17,322 nucleotides of DNA, from the NCBI GenBank assembly GCA_011390695.1, contig JAABRW010000462.1, positions 1 through 17,322 on the forward strand. Reading direction: 5' to 3'. Origin of the DNA: Desulfotignum sp. (GTDB taxonomy: Bacteria > Desulfobacterota > Desulfobacteria > Desulfobacterales > Desulfobacteraceae). Below the pieces are notes generated by a model. The model searched no databases. It was given only the letters and a program-made list of their open reading frames with translations, and had not been told where the DNA came from. Of this stretch, positions 1 to 8,400 are shown in pieces. Each line of letters opens with the position of its first letter. Within the stretch, counting starts at the first letter, position 1. The translations under genes and the position numbers were made by a program.

Positions 1-323
1 AAGACGACAAATGTGTCAAGCATTTCAGAGGCAGACCGGATCTGCGAAAAATCCACATCATCCAGAGACAGTGTTTTTTCTCCCATCATCTCTTTGATAA
101 CGTCCGGCAGCATGGCTTCCAGATCAGTGTGTGCGCCAGAAACGTTCCAGGTGTTTTTTTGCTCCAAAAACCACTCCCTGTGGGCGGCTTCTTCATCAGC
201 CATCCATTGGAGAAGGGATTTCAGGGTGCGGCTGTCCACCTTTTTTTTGGCTTCCAGGTAAATGGCCTGGCCGTTTTTTTCCATTTTTGCGGCAATATCC
301 ATCAGATCATTGGGTGTAAACAT
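1..323 (-). CDS. Ferritin/rubrerythrin-like diiron protein, partial (C-terminus beyond window)
   Basis: The reading frame is open on the minus strand from an ATG at 323 to the left edge, giving at least 107 residues, so the C-terminal part is missing. A good ribosome binding site (AAGGAAAG, 7 nt before the ATG) fixes the start. The N-terminus has the layout of a ferritin-like four-helix protein. Glu15 lies in a helix followed by Tyr22, and a second helix carries an ADEEAAH segment (Glu45, His48), matching the Glu and ExxH iron ligands of the first half of a rubrerythrin diiron site. The second pair of ligands would lie outside the window. Family members act in the cytoplasm, often in peroxide reduction or iron handling in anaerobes; this role is inferred. 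No C-terminal rubredoxin domain can be judged. The gene is divergent from the HDOD-kinase operon. Confidence 0.72.
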   Translation of the reverse strand, partial: MFTPNDLMDIAAKMEKNGQAIYLEAKKKVDSRTLKSLLQWMADEEAAHREWFLEQKNTWNVSGAHTDLEAMLPDVIKEMMGEKTLSLDDVDFSQIRSASEMLDTFVV

Positions 324-378
324 GGGAAAACTTTCCTTGGGGCAAAGGTTTCAAGTCGGTATTATCATAAACGATCAC

Positions 379-407
379 ATAATAAATCATTGCGATTATT
401 TTTTAAA
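379..407 (-). promoter_or_regulatory. Possible promoter of the ferritin-like gene
   Basis: On the minus strand TTTAAA (402-407) and TATTAT (379-384) are separated by 17 nt, placing transcription start about 45-50 nt before the ATG at 323. The region is AT-rich, so a chance match is quite possible. It would sit back to back with the plus-strand promoter at 412-440. Confidence 0.3.
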
Positions 408-411
408 CCTA

Positions 412-440
412 TTGATTTGTGGTGGTAAAATAACTATAAA
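412..440 (+). promoter_or_regulatory. Sigma70-type promoter of the HDOD-kinase operon
   Basis: TTGATT (412-417) and TATAAA (435-440) are separated by exactly 17 nt. The predicted start of transcription is near 447. That falls inside the ATG at 445, which argues against translation from that codon and leaves a leader of about 35-50 nt before the TTG (482) or GTG (497) start. Confidence 0.5.
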
Positions 441-496
441 AACCATGAGTAAAAGAGCAAAAACCCCCAACGCAGCATTTTTTGGATCGGATCCGG

Positions 497-2611
497 GTGA
501 ACAACGTATTTGAAAAACTGGGACAGTCCAGGCATCTGCCACAGCTGCCACAGGTCATGGTTGCCCTGGTAAAGGCCTGTAGCAACGATGATTCCAGCAC
601 CCGGGAACTGACCCGAATTATTTCCACAGATCCTTCCCTGACTGCCAAGCTTCTCCAGATCATGGGATCATCCTATGTCAACCTGCGCCAGGAGGTTACC
701 ACAATCAAAAATGCTGTGGTGTATCTGGGGGTGGACACCATCCGCAACCTGGCCATTTCATCCGCAGCCCTGCATTTTTTCAGCCTGTCCAGAAAACTGC
801 CGGGATTCAACATGGGACAGTTCTGGTATCATTCCTACACCTGTGCACTCATGGCGGAAAACCTGGCAAAAGAACAGGGTCTGGGCAATCTGGATGAATT
901 TTTTCTGGCCGGACTGCTCCATGATATCGGCCGCCTGGCCCTGATGCAGACATTTCCCCAGGAATATGCCCCTATTTTGAAAACCAATGACATGGAAAAA
1001 AAAGCAGCCCGGGCTGAAATGACTGTTTTCCAGACAGATGCTCCCCGGGTGAGTGCGTGGCTGTTCCGGCAATGGCAGCTCAACCCCCTGGTTGCCGATG
1101 CGGTGTTGTTCCTCCATGAACCCCCTGAAAAAATTCAGGGGGAACTGGCCCATATCAGGACCATTTATGCAGCCAACCTGTTGTCAGGTAATGAAAACCC
1201 GGCAGACCTGGCAGACATGGCCGGGCTTACAGGCATTCACCAGGTCCGTTTGGAGCAGATGGTAGCGCAGACCCAAAATGACGTGATGGATCTGGCCCGG
1301 CATCTGGATATTTCAATGGATGCCAAAGACCATCCGGCTGCTGAAAAAAAGGTTGCTGCAGCTGTCACAGATGCCTCCCTTGTATACGGTACCCTGGAAA
1401 ACCTGGTGAAAGCCCGGGATACGGAATCCATTATGGAAACGGTGGAAAAAGGTTTCAGAATCCTGTTCCAGGTGCCCCGTATATTTTTCTTTTTCCTGGA
1501 TGAAAAAAAAGACCTGTTGACCGGTGCATGCAGCCGCCAGGATAAAAACCACCAGGTCATCAAGCGGGTGGCCCTGCCCATGTCAAACCAGACCAGCCTG
1601 ATTGTTAAAAGCGTAAAAAAGGCAGCCCCCCAGACCAGCATAAATCTGCAGGACCGCCTGGCTGTCTCTGATATCCAGATCCTGCGTCTGCTGGAGACCA
1701 GCGGGTTTTATGCCCTGCCCATCCGGTCTGCCGGCAGAATGATGGGAACCATGGTCCTGGGGGGAAACAAGGACCTGTTTCGCCAGATTCGTACCAGCCA
1801 GGGTATTGTGAATATTTTTTCCCGGCAGACCGGCCTGTGTCTGGAAAATATCTGGATGCACGAGGAACATGCCGACCGTGTCAGTGAAAAAAAAATGGAA
1901 GCCTTTGCCACTATGACCGACAAGGTCATCCATGAAATCAACAATCCCGTTGCCATCATCAGAAATTACCTGGAAAGCCTGAGTTTAAAACTGCCGGGCA
2001 AACATCCGGCCCAGGAGGAATTGTCCGTGGTAAAAGAAGAGATGGGCCGGGTTTCTCTGCTTCTGGACGGGCTGTCCAGTTTTTCAAGCCCCGGGATTTC
2101 AGGATTTGAGATGGTGGATGTGAACCAGTTGTGTGCCAGGATGATGGAAATAGTTAAAAAATCCATGCTCCTGCCCCGGCAGATAGACATAGTCATGCAT
2201 CTGGATCCCCATCTGCCTCAGATCAAAACAGACCCGAACGGGATCAAACAGGTCCTCATCAACCTGATAAAAAACAGTGCTGAAGCAATGGGAAAAGGTG
2301 GTGAAATAACGATACGCACCCGGTTTAAGCCGGACTCAGCCAAAATTCTCATCGGAGAAAAAAAACAGCTTCCCGGGCGCATTGAAATCATGGTTGCCGA
2401 TAACGGCCCGGGCATTGATCCTGCTATTATGGAAAAAATTTTTGAGCCCTATAACACCAGCAAAAAAGGAAAAAACAATGCCGGCCTGGGACTTGCTATT
2501 GTGCATAGCATCGTCAAACAGCTCAACGGCAGAATCACTTGTGACATCGGGCAGAAACAAGGCACCAGGTTCACCATTTTTCTGCCTGTATCCGGAGAGG
2601 CTCATCCATGA
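497..2611 (+). CDS. HDOD-GAF-histidine kinase signalling protein
   Basis: A soluble sensor kinase of about 704 residues with no membrane segment. Residues 1-210 form an HDOD domain with the LLHDIGRL motif (His142-Asp143). Residues about 300-450 resemble a GAF sensor domain. A dimerisation/phosphoacceptor region follows with VIHEINNP (His479). The C-terminus is a complete HATPase: N-box LINLIKNSAEAM (Asn593), G1 box DNGPGI (Asp635), and F and G2 boxes IFEPYNTSKKG...GLGLAIV. The domain set predicts autophosphorylation and transfer to a response regulator that is not in the window. The start is uncertain: GTG 497 gives a natural HDOD N-terminus, TTG 482 would add five residues, and neither has a strong ribosome site. 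No in-frame ATG lies before the conserved region. The stop overlaps the next start as ATGA, so translation is probably coupled. A 9-A run near 1885-1893 is read through in frame. Confidence 0.9.
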   Translation: MNNVFEKLGQSRHLPQLPQVMVALVKACSNDDSSTRELTRIISTDPSLTAKLLQIMGSSYVNLRQEVTTIKNAVVYLGVDTIRNLAISSAALHFFSLSRKLPGFNMGQFWYHSYTCALMAENLAKEQGLGNLDEFFLAGLLHDIGRLALMQTFPQEYAPILKTNDMEKKAARAEMTVFQTDAPRVSAWLFRQWQLNPLVADAVLFLHEPPEKIQGELAHIRTIYAANLLSGNENPADLADMAGLTGIHQVRLEQMVAQTQNDVMDLARHLDISMDAKDHPAAEKKVAAAVTDASLVYGTLENLVKARDTESIMETVEKGFRILFQVPRIFFFFLDEKKDLLTGACSRQDKNHQVIKRVALPMSNQTSLIVKSVKKAAPQTSINLQDRLAVSDIQILRLLETSGFYALPIRSAGRMMGTMVLGGNKDLFRQIRTSQGIVNIFSRQTGLCLENIWMHEEHADRVSEKKMEAFATMTDKVIHEINNPVAIIRNYLESLSLKLPGKHPAQEELSVVKEEMGRVSLLLDGLSSFSSPGISGFEMVDVNQLCARMMEIVKKSMLLPRQIDIVMHLDPHLPQIKTDPNGIKQVLINLIKNSAEAMGKGGEITIRTRFKPDSAKILIGEKKQLPGRIEIMVADNGPGIDPAIMEKIFEPYNTSKKGKNNAGLGLAIVHSIVKQLNGRITCDIGQKQGTRFTIFLPVSGEAHP

Positions 2612-3561
2612 CAGAAATCAGGGAGATAAAAACCGGCGCCATTCTGGAGCAGGAGGGGCTGATTCATTCCAACGATATTGACCGGGTGCTGGCCATCCAG
2701 AAAAATACCGCTGATGACAAGGGTTCTAAAAATCGTCCACTGTTCGGTTCCATCCTCTGTGGGCTCAATCTGCTGACGCCGGTGGAAAATTTCCAGGCAC
2801 TTAAAAAAAACAAAAAACTTATCAGTCTGCAGGAACGGCTGGTATCCCGGAAAGTACTGCCGGCCTCCCGGATAGCACAGATTCAGGCCCGGTCCGCTGA
2901 AACCGGCATTCCGTTTCTGGGCTTGGTGCTGGAAGAAAACCAGGTGCCAAAGCCGGTAATCCAGCAGATGCTCATGGATCTGTTTCACATTCCTTTGCGG
3001 TCCATCAGTGATATGGTGTTTTCCGAAAAAAAACGGGAAAAACTATCCAGTATCATACCGGCTGCAGTTGCCGGCCGGCACCAGATTATTCCTTTGGTTC
3101 TTAAGGAAGAAACCCTTTTGTGCGCAATTACAGATCCGGATGCCTTATGTTTTATTGCTGCACTGGACAAACGGTTTCCCCAGTACCGGTTCACGCCTGT
3201 TTTTGTTTCTTTTTCCGGGTTTTCCTGGTTTTATAAAATTCTTTACCAGAAAAGTTTTGATCCCCGGGATGCACAAGAAATTTCAAAGGATCTGTCCCTT
3301 TTGCAGGATTTTTCTGTGAAAATCAGTGATCCTTTCCGGGAAAAAGACAAAATTCTAAAACTGTTTAAGGTATATGAACAGAGTCGTCACCATTCCAGCT
3401 GCAATGGGCAGCCGGGACGGGAGCCGGCTTTTTTACAATTTATCCAGAAACACCACCAGGCAGTCATTGAAAAATTTCAATGCCGGACAGTTGTGTTTTT
3501 TCTGGAAAAACAGGGAGCCCGGATAGTGATTTCAGCAATTCCCATAAAACAGGAAACCTGA
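2608..3561 (+). CDS. Stand-alone GspE N-terminal (MshEN/T2SSE_N-like) domain protein
   Basis: A 317-residue soluble protein. Residues about 5-45 (IKTGAILEQEGLI, then a helix ending AIQK) and 45-125 (PLFGSILCG..., FLGLVLEE...) look like repeated winged-helix/MshEN-type units. Residues about 138-217 match the GSPII_E_N pattern: IPAAVAGRHQIIPL, then LLCAITDPDALCFIAALD, then YKILYQ. In the parent family this region precedes the secretion or pilus ATPase, and MshEN versions bind c-di-GMP. Here no Walker A or ATPase domain follows. About 100 residues of unassigned alpha/beta sequence (to residue 317) take its place. The start overlaps the kinase gene by 4 bp (ATGA) and the next gene begins 2 nt downstream, so all three are almost certainly one operon. 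A role as a ligand-binding adaptor is inferred; the c-di-GMP residues are not clearly conserved by eye. Confidence 0.75.
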   Translation: MTEIREIKTGAILEQEGLIHSNDIDRVLAIQKNTADDKGSKNRPLFGSILCGLNLLTPVENFQALKKNKKLISLQERLVSRKVLPASRIAQIQARSAETGIPFLGLVLEENQVPKPVIQQMLMDLFHIPLRSISDMVFSEKKREKLSSIIPAAVAGRHQIIPLVLKEETLLCAITDPDALCFIAALDKRFPQYRFTPVFVSFSGFSWFYKILYQKSFDPRDAQEISKDLSLLQDFSVKISDPFREKDKILKLFKVYEQSRHHSSCNGQPGREPAFLQFIQKHHQAVIEKFQCRTVVFFLEKQGARIVISAIPIKQET

Positions 3562-3563
3562 AC

Positions 3564-4730
3564 ATGGCAAACGTCATTACCATCACCAGTGGAAAAGGAG
3601 GGGTGGGAAAAACCAGTATCAGTCTGAATCTGTCCCTTTGCCTGGCAGCGGCCGGCCACAGGGTCTGTCTGTTTGATGCCGATCTGGGACTGGCCAATGT
3701 CAATGTCCTCACCGGAATTTTTCCGGAACATGGTCTTGATGCGGTCATCTCAGGTGAAAAACAGCTGGAGGATATCATGATCCGGAATTTTCAGGGCATT
3801 GATATCATTCCCGGCAGTTCAGGGGTGGAAAAAATGGCGGATCTTACTGCAGCCGAAGCCCAGCGTCTGATCCAGGCGTTCTTGCAGATGGGCAGTTATG
3901 ATTATTTCATTTTTGATACTTCCGCGGGCATTTCTTCCCAGGTCATGGCATTCTGCCGGGCATCCCATCAGATGATCCTGGTGATCACCCCGGAGCCCAC
4001 ATCCCTGACTGATGCCTATTCCCTGTTAAAGGTGCTTTCCAGAGCAGATACCCGGTCCCTGCCGCCGGTGCGGGTGGTGGTGAACCAGGTGAAAACCGCG
4101 GCATCTGCCAGATCTGCCTATGCCAAGCTGAGACAGACCGTCAAGAAATTCTTATCCCTGAAAATTACTGCCCTGGGTATTGTGGCCCGGGATGCCAATG
4201 TGCCCATTTCCGTGGTATCCCAGGTTCCTTTTACCATGCTTTTTCCCGGGTCTGCCGCATCCCGCTGTATCCGGTCTCTGGCCATGAAAATAAAGGATGG
4301 TGCTGCCGGGGATCTTCCCATGGAAATATTCTGGGACCAGTGCCTGGAGCTGATGGGCAGCGGCAGAGCAAAAGAACCGGAAAAAAAGCCCAAAACAGAC
4401 CAGGTGGCACAGCGGTTGTCCATAATTGAGGCCCGCATGACGTATCTTCTGGAAGAGGTGGCATCCATCAAGCAGATCCTTCTGGATGACCGTAGCAGCA
4501 AGGCACCGGCCGGCAGGGAGCCGGCAGCAGGCATGTTGCATCAGGCACAGTCATCAGATCCCGGCACACCACCAGTGCATGGAAGAATGCAGCAGGGGAA
4601 AAAAGATCCGGATCACTGCAAAGACCCGGATCGCTACCAGGACGGTAAGCAGGACAGGCATCAGACGCAGCCTGAGCCCCTGAAACTGACCCTGGATTTT
4701 GAATCATGGATGGCTGAACAGGTATCTTAA
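3564..4730 (+). CDS. FleN/FlhG-like MinD-type ATPase with C-terminal coiled-coil tail
   Basis: A 388-residue MinD/ParA-superfamily ATPase. The start is the ATG at 3564, 13 nt after AGGAAA begins and directly before the conserved ITITSGKGGVGKTS strand and deviant Walker A (Lys11, Lys16). An upstream in-frame ATG at 3480 would add 28 unrelated residues inside the previous gene. Other family marks are DADLGLANVNVL, IIPGSSGVEKMADLT, the Walker B-like strand ending IFDTSAGIS (Asp118), and PEPTSLTDAYSLLK. These match FleN/FlhG, which control polar flagellum or pilus number and placement by ATP-dependent dimer and membrane cycling, better than cell-division MinD. Residues about 282-310 form a predicted coiled coil (SIIEARMTYLLEEVASIKQIL). 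Residues 310-388 are a charged, Asp/Lys/Gln/His-rich tail ending in FESWMAEQVS. No flagellar gene is nearby, so the machine it serves is unknown. Its stop overlaps the convergent gene's stop. Confidence 0.85.
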   Translation: MANVITITSGKGGVGKTSISLNLSLCLAAAGHRVCLFDADLGLANVNVLTGIFPEHGLDAVISGEKQLEDIMIRNFQGIDIIPGSSGVEKMADLTAAEAQRLIQAFLQMGSYDYFIFDTSAGISSQVMAFCRASHQMILVITPEPTSLTDAYSLLKVLSRADTRSLPPVRVVVNQVKTAASARSAYAKLRQTVKKFLSLKITALGIVARDANVPISVVSQVPFTMLFPGSAASRCIRSLAMKIKDGAAGDLPMEIFWDQCLELMGSGRAKEPEKKPKTDQVAQRLSIIEARMTYLLEEVASIKQILLDDRSSKAPAGREPAAGMLHQAQSSDPGTPPVHGRMQQGKKDPDHCKDPDRYQDGKQDRHQTQPEPLKLTLDFESWMAEQVS

Positions 4731-5272
4731 AAGGAGCGTTCAAACAGATCTGCCATGGCTTTTCTGGCATCATCCGTCAGGTTCCGGGTACCGGTGCCGG
4801 AAAAATTTTTATGGGTGATGACCGGGGTGACTTTCTGCCATTCGTTGTCCACCCAGGAAAACCAGTCATTGCGGTCCTGTTCATAAACAAACAAGGGACG
4901 GTTGAACAATTTTCCAAGCTCAACCCCCCATCCGGTACCGCCTTTGACTGTTTTGTCCGGCAGGATCCATCCCACCACAAAAATCTGGTATCCATTATTG
5001 ACCATATGGAAAATGGACTGGATGACCTTGCGGATTTTATCTGCTTTGGAAAAGGAACGTCCCATGCGGGTGGAAACAATATCCATGCTGATATCTCCTT
5101 TTTGTAACTCTTCCGGGGTGAGCACCCGGATACCGGCCTGACGGTCCGGCTTATGACCGGCAAAGGAGAAGTTGACTTCCTTTATGCCATATTGCTCGGC
5201 CAGCCTGCCGAATTCTGCTTCCGCGCCCCGGTGGCCGCCACTGTAAAGCGTAAATTGCGATGCATCATTCAT
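4727..5272 (-). CDS. Small SLOG-like (Rossmannoid) protein of unknown function
   Basis: A 181-residue soluble protein. The start is the ATG at 5272, preceded by a strong AAGGAG site with 7 nt spacing. Two glycine-rich motifs stand out. YSGGHRGAEAEFGRLAEQYG at residues 10-29 and KGGTGWGVELGKLFNRP at 110-126 have the beta-strand/glycine-loop/Glu-helix pattern of SLOG and lysine-decarboxylase-like folds, which bind nucleotide-derived ligands. A third conserved-looking stretch, SGTGTRNLTDDARKAM (158-173), lies near the C-terminus. No catalytic role can be assigned. A molybdenum-carrier-like or other SLOG protein is possible. The gene is monocistronic, converges on the FleN-like gene with a shared TTAA stop overlap, and has its own promoter with a palindrome at the predicted transcription start. 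Confidence 0.6.
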   Translation of the reverse strand: MNDASQFTLYSGGHRGAEAEFGRLAEQYGIKEVNFSFAGHKPDRQAGIRVLTPEELQKGDISMDIVSTRMGRSFSKADKIRKVIQSIFHMVNNGYQIFVVGWILPDKTVKGGTGWGVELGKLFNRPLFVYEQDRNDWFSWVDNEWQKVTPVITHKNFSGTGTRNLTDDARKAMADLFERSF

Positions 5273-5327
5273 GTACGAACTCCTTATAAACTGTATTAAT
5301 GGAAAAACGTCTGGTTGATCTTTTTAT

Positions 5328-5342
5328 CTTAAATGATTTAAG
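5328..5342. promoter_or_regulatory. Perfect 15-bp palindrome, possible operator
   Basis: CTTAAATGATTTAAG is a perfect inverted repeat (7+1+7). It starts 2 bp downstream of the minus-strand -10 box at 5345-5350 and so covers the predicted transcription start of the SLOG-like gene. That is a typical repressor position. AT-rich palindromes also arise by chance. Confidence 0.4.
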
Positions 5343-5344
5343 GA

Positions 5345-5373
5345 ATCATATAAGAAAAACCGGTAAGAATCAA
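5345..5373 (-). promoter_or_regulatory. Sigma70-type promoter of the SLOG-like gene
   Basis: On the minus strand TTGATT (5368-5373) and TATGAT (5345-5350) are separated by 17 nt. Transcription would start near 5338, giving a leader of about 65 nt before the ATG at 5272. An 8-bp inverted repeat, TGGTTGAT (5312-5319) with ATCAACCA (5369-5376), brackets the promoter and its start site. Confidence 0.55.
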
Positions 5374-5377
5374 CCAA

Positions 5378-5391
5378 ATGGTTTGTACCAT
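5378..5391. repeat. Short inverted repeat between the divergent promoters
   Basis: ATGGT-TTGT-ACCAT is an inverted repeat with 5-bp arms and a 4-nt centre. It lies between the two back-to-back promoters at 5345-5373 and 5406-5434. It could bind a regulator, but the arms are short. Confidence 0.25.
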
Positions 5392-5405
5392 GCCCAATTC
5401 TTGAG

Positions 5406-5434
5406 TTGAAAAAACCAGCCTGGATTGGTATACA
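5406..5434 (+). promoter_or_regulatory. Extended -10 promoter of the kinase-GAPDH operon
   Basis: TTGAAA (5406-5411) and TATACA (5429-5434) are separated by 17 nt, and a TGG directly before the -10 box matches an extended -10 element. Transcription would start near 5441, about 43 nt before the GTG start at 5484. The heptamer TTGGTAT occurs at 5425-5431 and again at 5444-5450. Confidence 0.6.
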
Positions 5435-5483
5435 AAGAAAAGGTTGGTATTAATGATGCGTTTCTTTATCATGAGGTTGTTTC

Positions 5484-8400
5484 GTGAAATCCAAAGCCCT
5501 TGAGGTAAATCTCTCCGATACCCGGGTTGAAGTATCCATTGATGTGAAATATGAGGTGCTTCTGGAAATATTTGACGGGTATGTGGGAATTTTAAACAGA
5601 ATGGAGATTTTCCTTAAAGAACTCTCCCATCCCTATCGAAACTGGGAATTCATCGTCAATGAGGCCCGGCATTTTTCCCTGCATTATTTTTACCTGTACA
5701 AATCCCATGAAAAAGGAGCGGCCGCCCTGGTCATTTTTTCAGATATATTTTTGTCAGCATTTGAAGACAGCCCTGAAAAACGGGTTCAATCTGCAGCTGC
5801 AGATAATCTCATGCTGCTGCTCCACCACATGGCCAAAGAATCAGATGACCGGCTTACAGAATTTTTTGATGTCATGCAGAAAGTTGTCATCCGGATTTAC
5901 AAGTATGAGGACAAGGCATTCTTTTTTTTTGTTACATCCTATTACCAGCCAGATAAACTGGCCGCGCTGCTGCTGGATCAGCCACAGACCCATGGGATTT
6001 TGGCGGAGAACACCCCCTTTGCGGGCAGCATCAACCGTCTGCTCATACGGTTTTACAAAACCGTTTTTGCCTATTGGCTGCATCAGGAGGATCCTGTCAC
6101 CTGGATGCAGGAAAACATTGATGAATGGCGTCTCAATACTGAACTGGAACAGGTGTTTTACCAGATTTCCCATGCCAGGATAGATGCCTGGAATAAACAC
6201 CTGGAAATCCTGTGCAGCAGTCAGGATCTTTTTTCCATTGATCTGACAAAAGAGCTGATTCGGTTGACCGGGTTTCTGGATTTTATCAATATTTTTAAAA
6301 CCGTGGGCCGGCAGATCCTGCACCATTGCCCAGATGAAACCTATGGCAGGCACCTGAAGCTGACTTTTTTATTTTATGCCATCCATGTACCCGGGCTGTC
6401 CATGATCCACAAAGAGTGCCTTCACGATATCAACCAGACCCTGACCGTTCTTATCGGAGATGAGGATTTTAAAAAAGATATCCCCATAGTCAACCAGACC
6501 TTTTCTTTGCTCAAAGAACACAAGGGCCGGTATCCGGAAACGGTTTTAGACTGTATTCACAAAATAGGAGATGCGGTCTATAAAACCGGCAAGGTGGAAT
6601 TGATCAACCATTTTATTGACCGGGCCGTGAACCATGGATTTCAGTTTCCCATGATCCAGGGTACTGGAGAAGACTGGCAGATCAAGGGAAATACCGCCCA
6701 TGTGAAAAATATCCGGGTGTTTTTAAGCCTTATCAACCAGCAGCCGAAGAAATCCAAACGCCTGCTGTCTGCCCTGATCATCTCTTTGTCCATCGGCGGG
6801 GTGTTTATCCGGGATACGGATCTGTTTCCCCGGGATATTACCCGGTTTCTCAATGCAGATATCAAAAAGGTGTACAACCTGGTCAAACAGCTTGCCCGGC
6901 TGCTGCCTACATTTTTCAACGAAATCGGTGCCGAAGGCCAGCTTCGGGATATCTCCACCCAGCTGGATGAATCCTGCCACCGCCGGGACCGGCTCATCCA
7001 TTTTCTGCGCAAGCAATGCCATGTGGAAAGCTCCAGCCGCATCGTGGATTTTATCCAGCAGGTCATGATTTTCTGGAAAACAGGTGACAAAAAACCGTTA
7101 CAGCCGTTTGTCCCGCCGTCCATCTATGATGAAATCCAGGTTTCCGGTCGGTTTGTGGATGGTCCTGGCAGAATTCTGCGGTACCTGGAAGACAAAAACC
7201 TGCCCCATCCCGAAGATTTTCTCATGTACCGCCAGAAAGCCCTGGATACGCTTATCGATGAAGTGGATAAGGTAACAGAGCTGGATCGCCGCCGGGTACG
7301 CCTGGCTCTGCGGTTTTACCGGCTGCTCAATGAAAAATACGGGGTGAATCACCTGGAACTTACCTCCTATCTGTTACACTTTAAAGCCGATTACATGCCG
7401 GAACCCAACCGTCTTTCAGCAGCCCTTGAGGAGCAGGATCTGGATACCAAAATCGAGTTTCTGCTCAATTATATGGGTGAACTCAAGGAGATCATCCTCA
7501 GCGACAAGACCTATGATGCCAATGAAGCCATTTATCATAAGCGGCATTTTGCCGTGGACATTCCTTCCATGTACGGCAGCTACAATGAACCCAAATTTGA
7601 TGCCCTGGGCCTGACCCTGCGCATTGAAAGCATAGTCAATGTTCTGTTTGAAGATTTGATCAACAGCATTGACCTGCGGTTGATCACCAAACCCACGTTT
7701 GTGCGCATTTTTTCCATACTCACCCTGTTCCGCAAGGCCCTGAGCCTGGATGGCATTGTTTCCAACAAGCTGGATATCCAGATGGAATTTTTAAAATATT
7801 CGGTGAACATCACCACCTGTTCTTTTACCCAGTATCTGGATATTTTCAAGGGATTTGTCCGTGCTGTGGCCGATATCATCAATGATTATTTTCACAATAT
7901 TCATTCCGCCAACCTGCGGCAGATAGAAGCCCGTATCGGCAAAGACAAGATTCAGGAAAAATTTCTGCCCGGCAGTATTTCCGATCAGGATCACCTGGAT
8001 GAGAAAATGGCAAAAAAACTGGACCAGCGGGCAGCGGATATTTTTTTCAGGGACCGTATTGCCACCTCCCTTGGCCTCCAGCAGCTGGATGTTTTTTTAA
8101 ACCGTATTGTGCATACCCTGTTCCGCCAGTCGGAAAAACTGTCCCAGGATGAACTGAGTGTCCTGCTCAATTATGATCCCAAATGCGCAGTCACCCCCAT
8201 CGGGGACGAGCAGCTCATGAACCAGAATATTATTTTTCTGGGGAACAAAGGCTGGAATCTGATGCGGCTCAAACAGATAGGGGTAAATGTGCCGGAAGGA
8301 TTCATCATTACCACCGAGGTGTTCCGGTGTCTGGACCTTATTGATTCCTACAGCCCGGCTGCGGTAAGTTTTAAACAGCTTGTGGCAGCCATGCTTTCCC

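Noticed and set aside
445..513. A short 22-codon reading frame (MSKRAKTPNAAFFGSDPGEQRI) just before the HDOD-kinase gene, as a leader peptide or true N-terminus
   Set aside because: It has no ribosome site, its ATG coincides with the predicted transcription start of the promoter at 412-440, and it is out of frame with the kinase.
3480..3563. An upstream ATG extending the FleN-like protein by 28 residues
   Set aside because: The extension lies inside the previous gene and resembles no N-terminus of the family; the ATG at 3564 has a proper AGGAAA site and sits directly before the ATPase fold.
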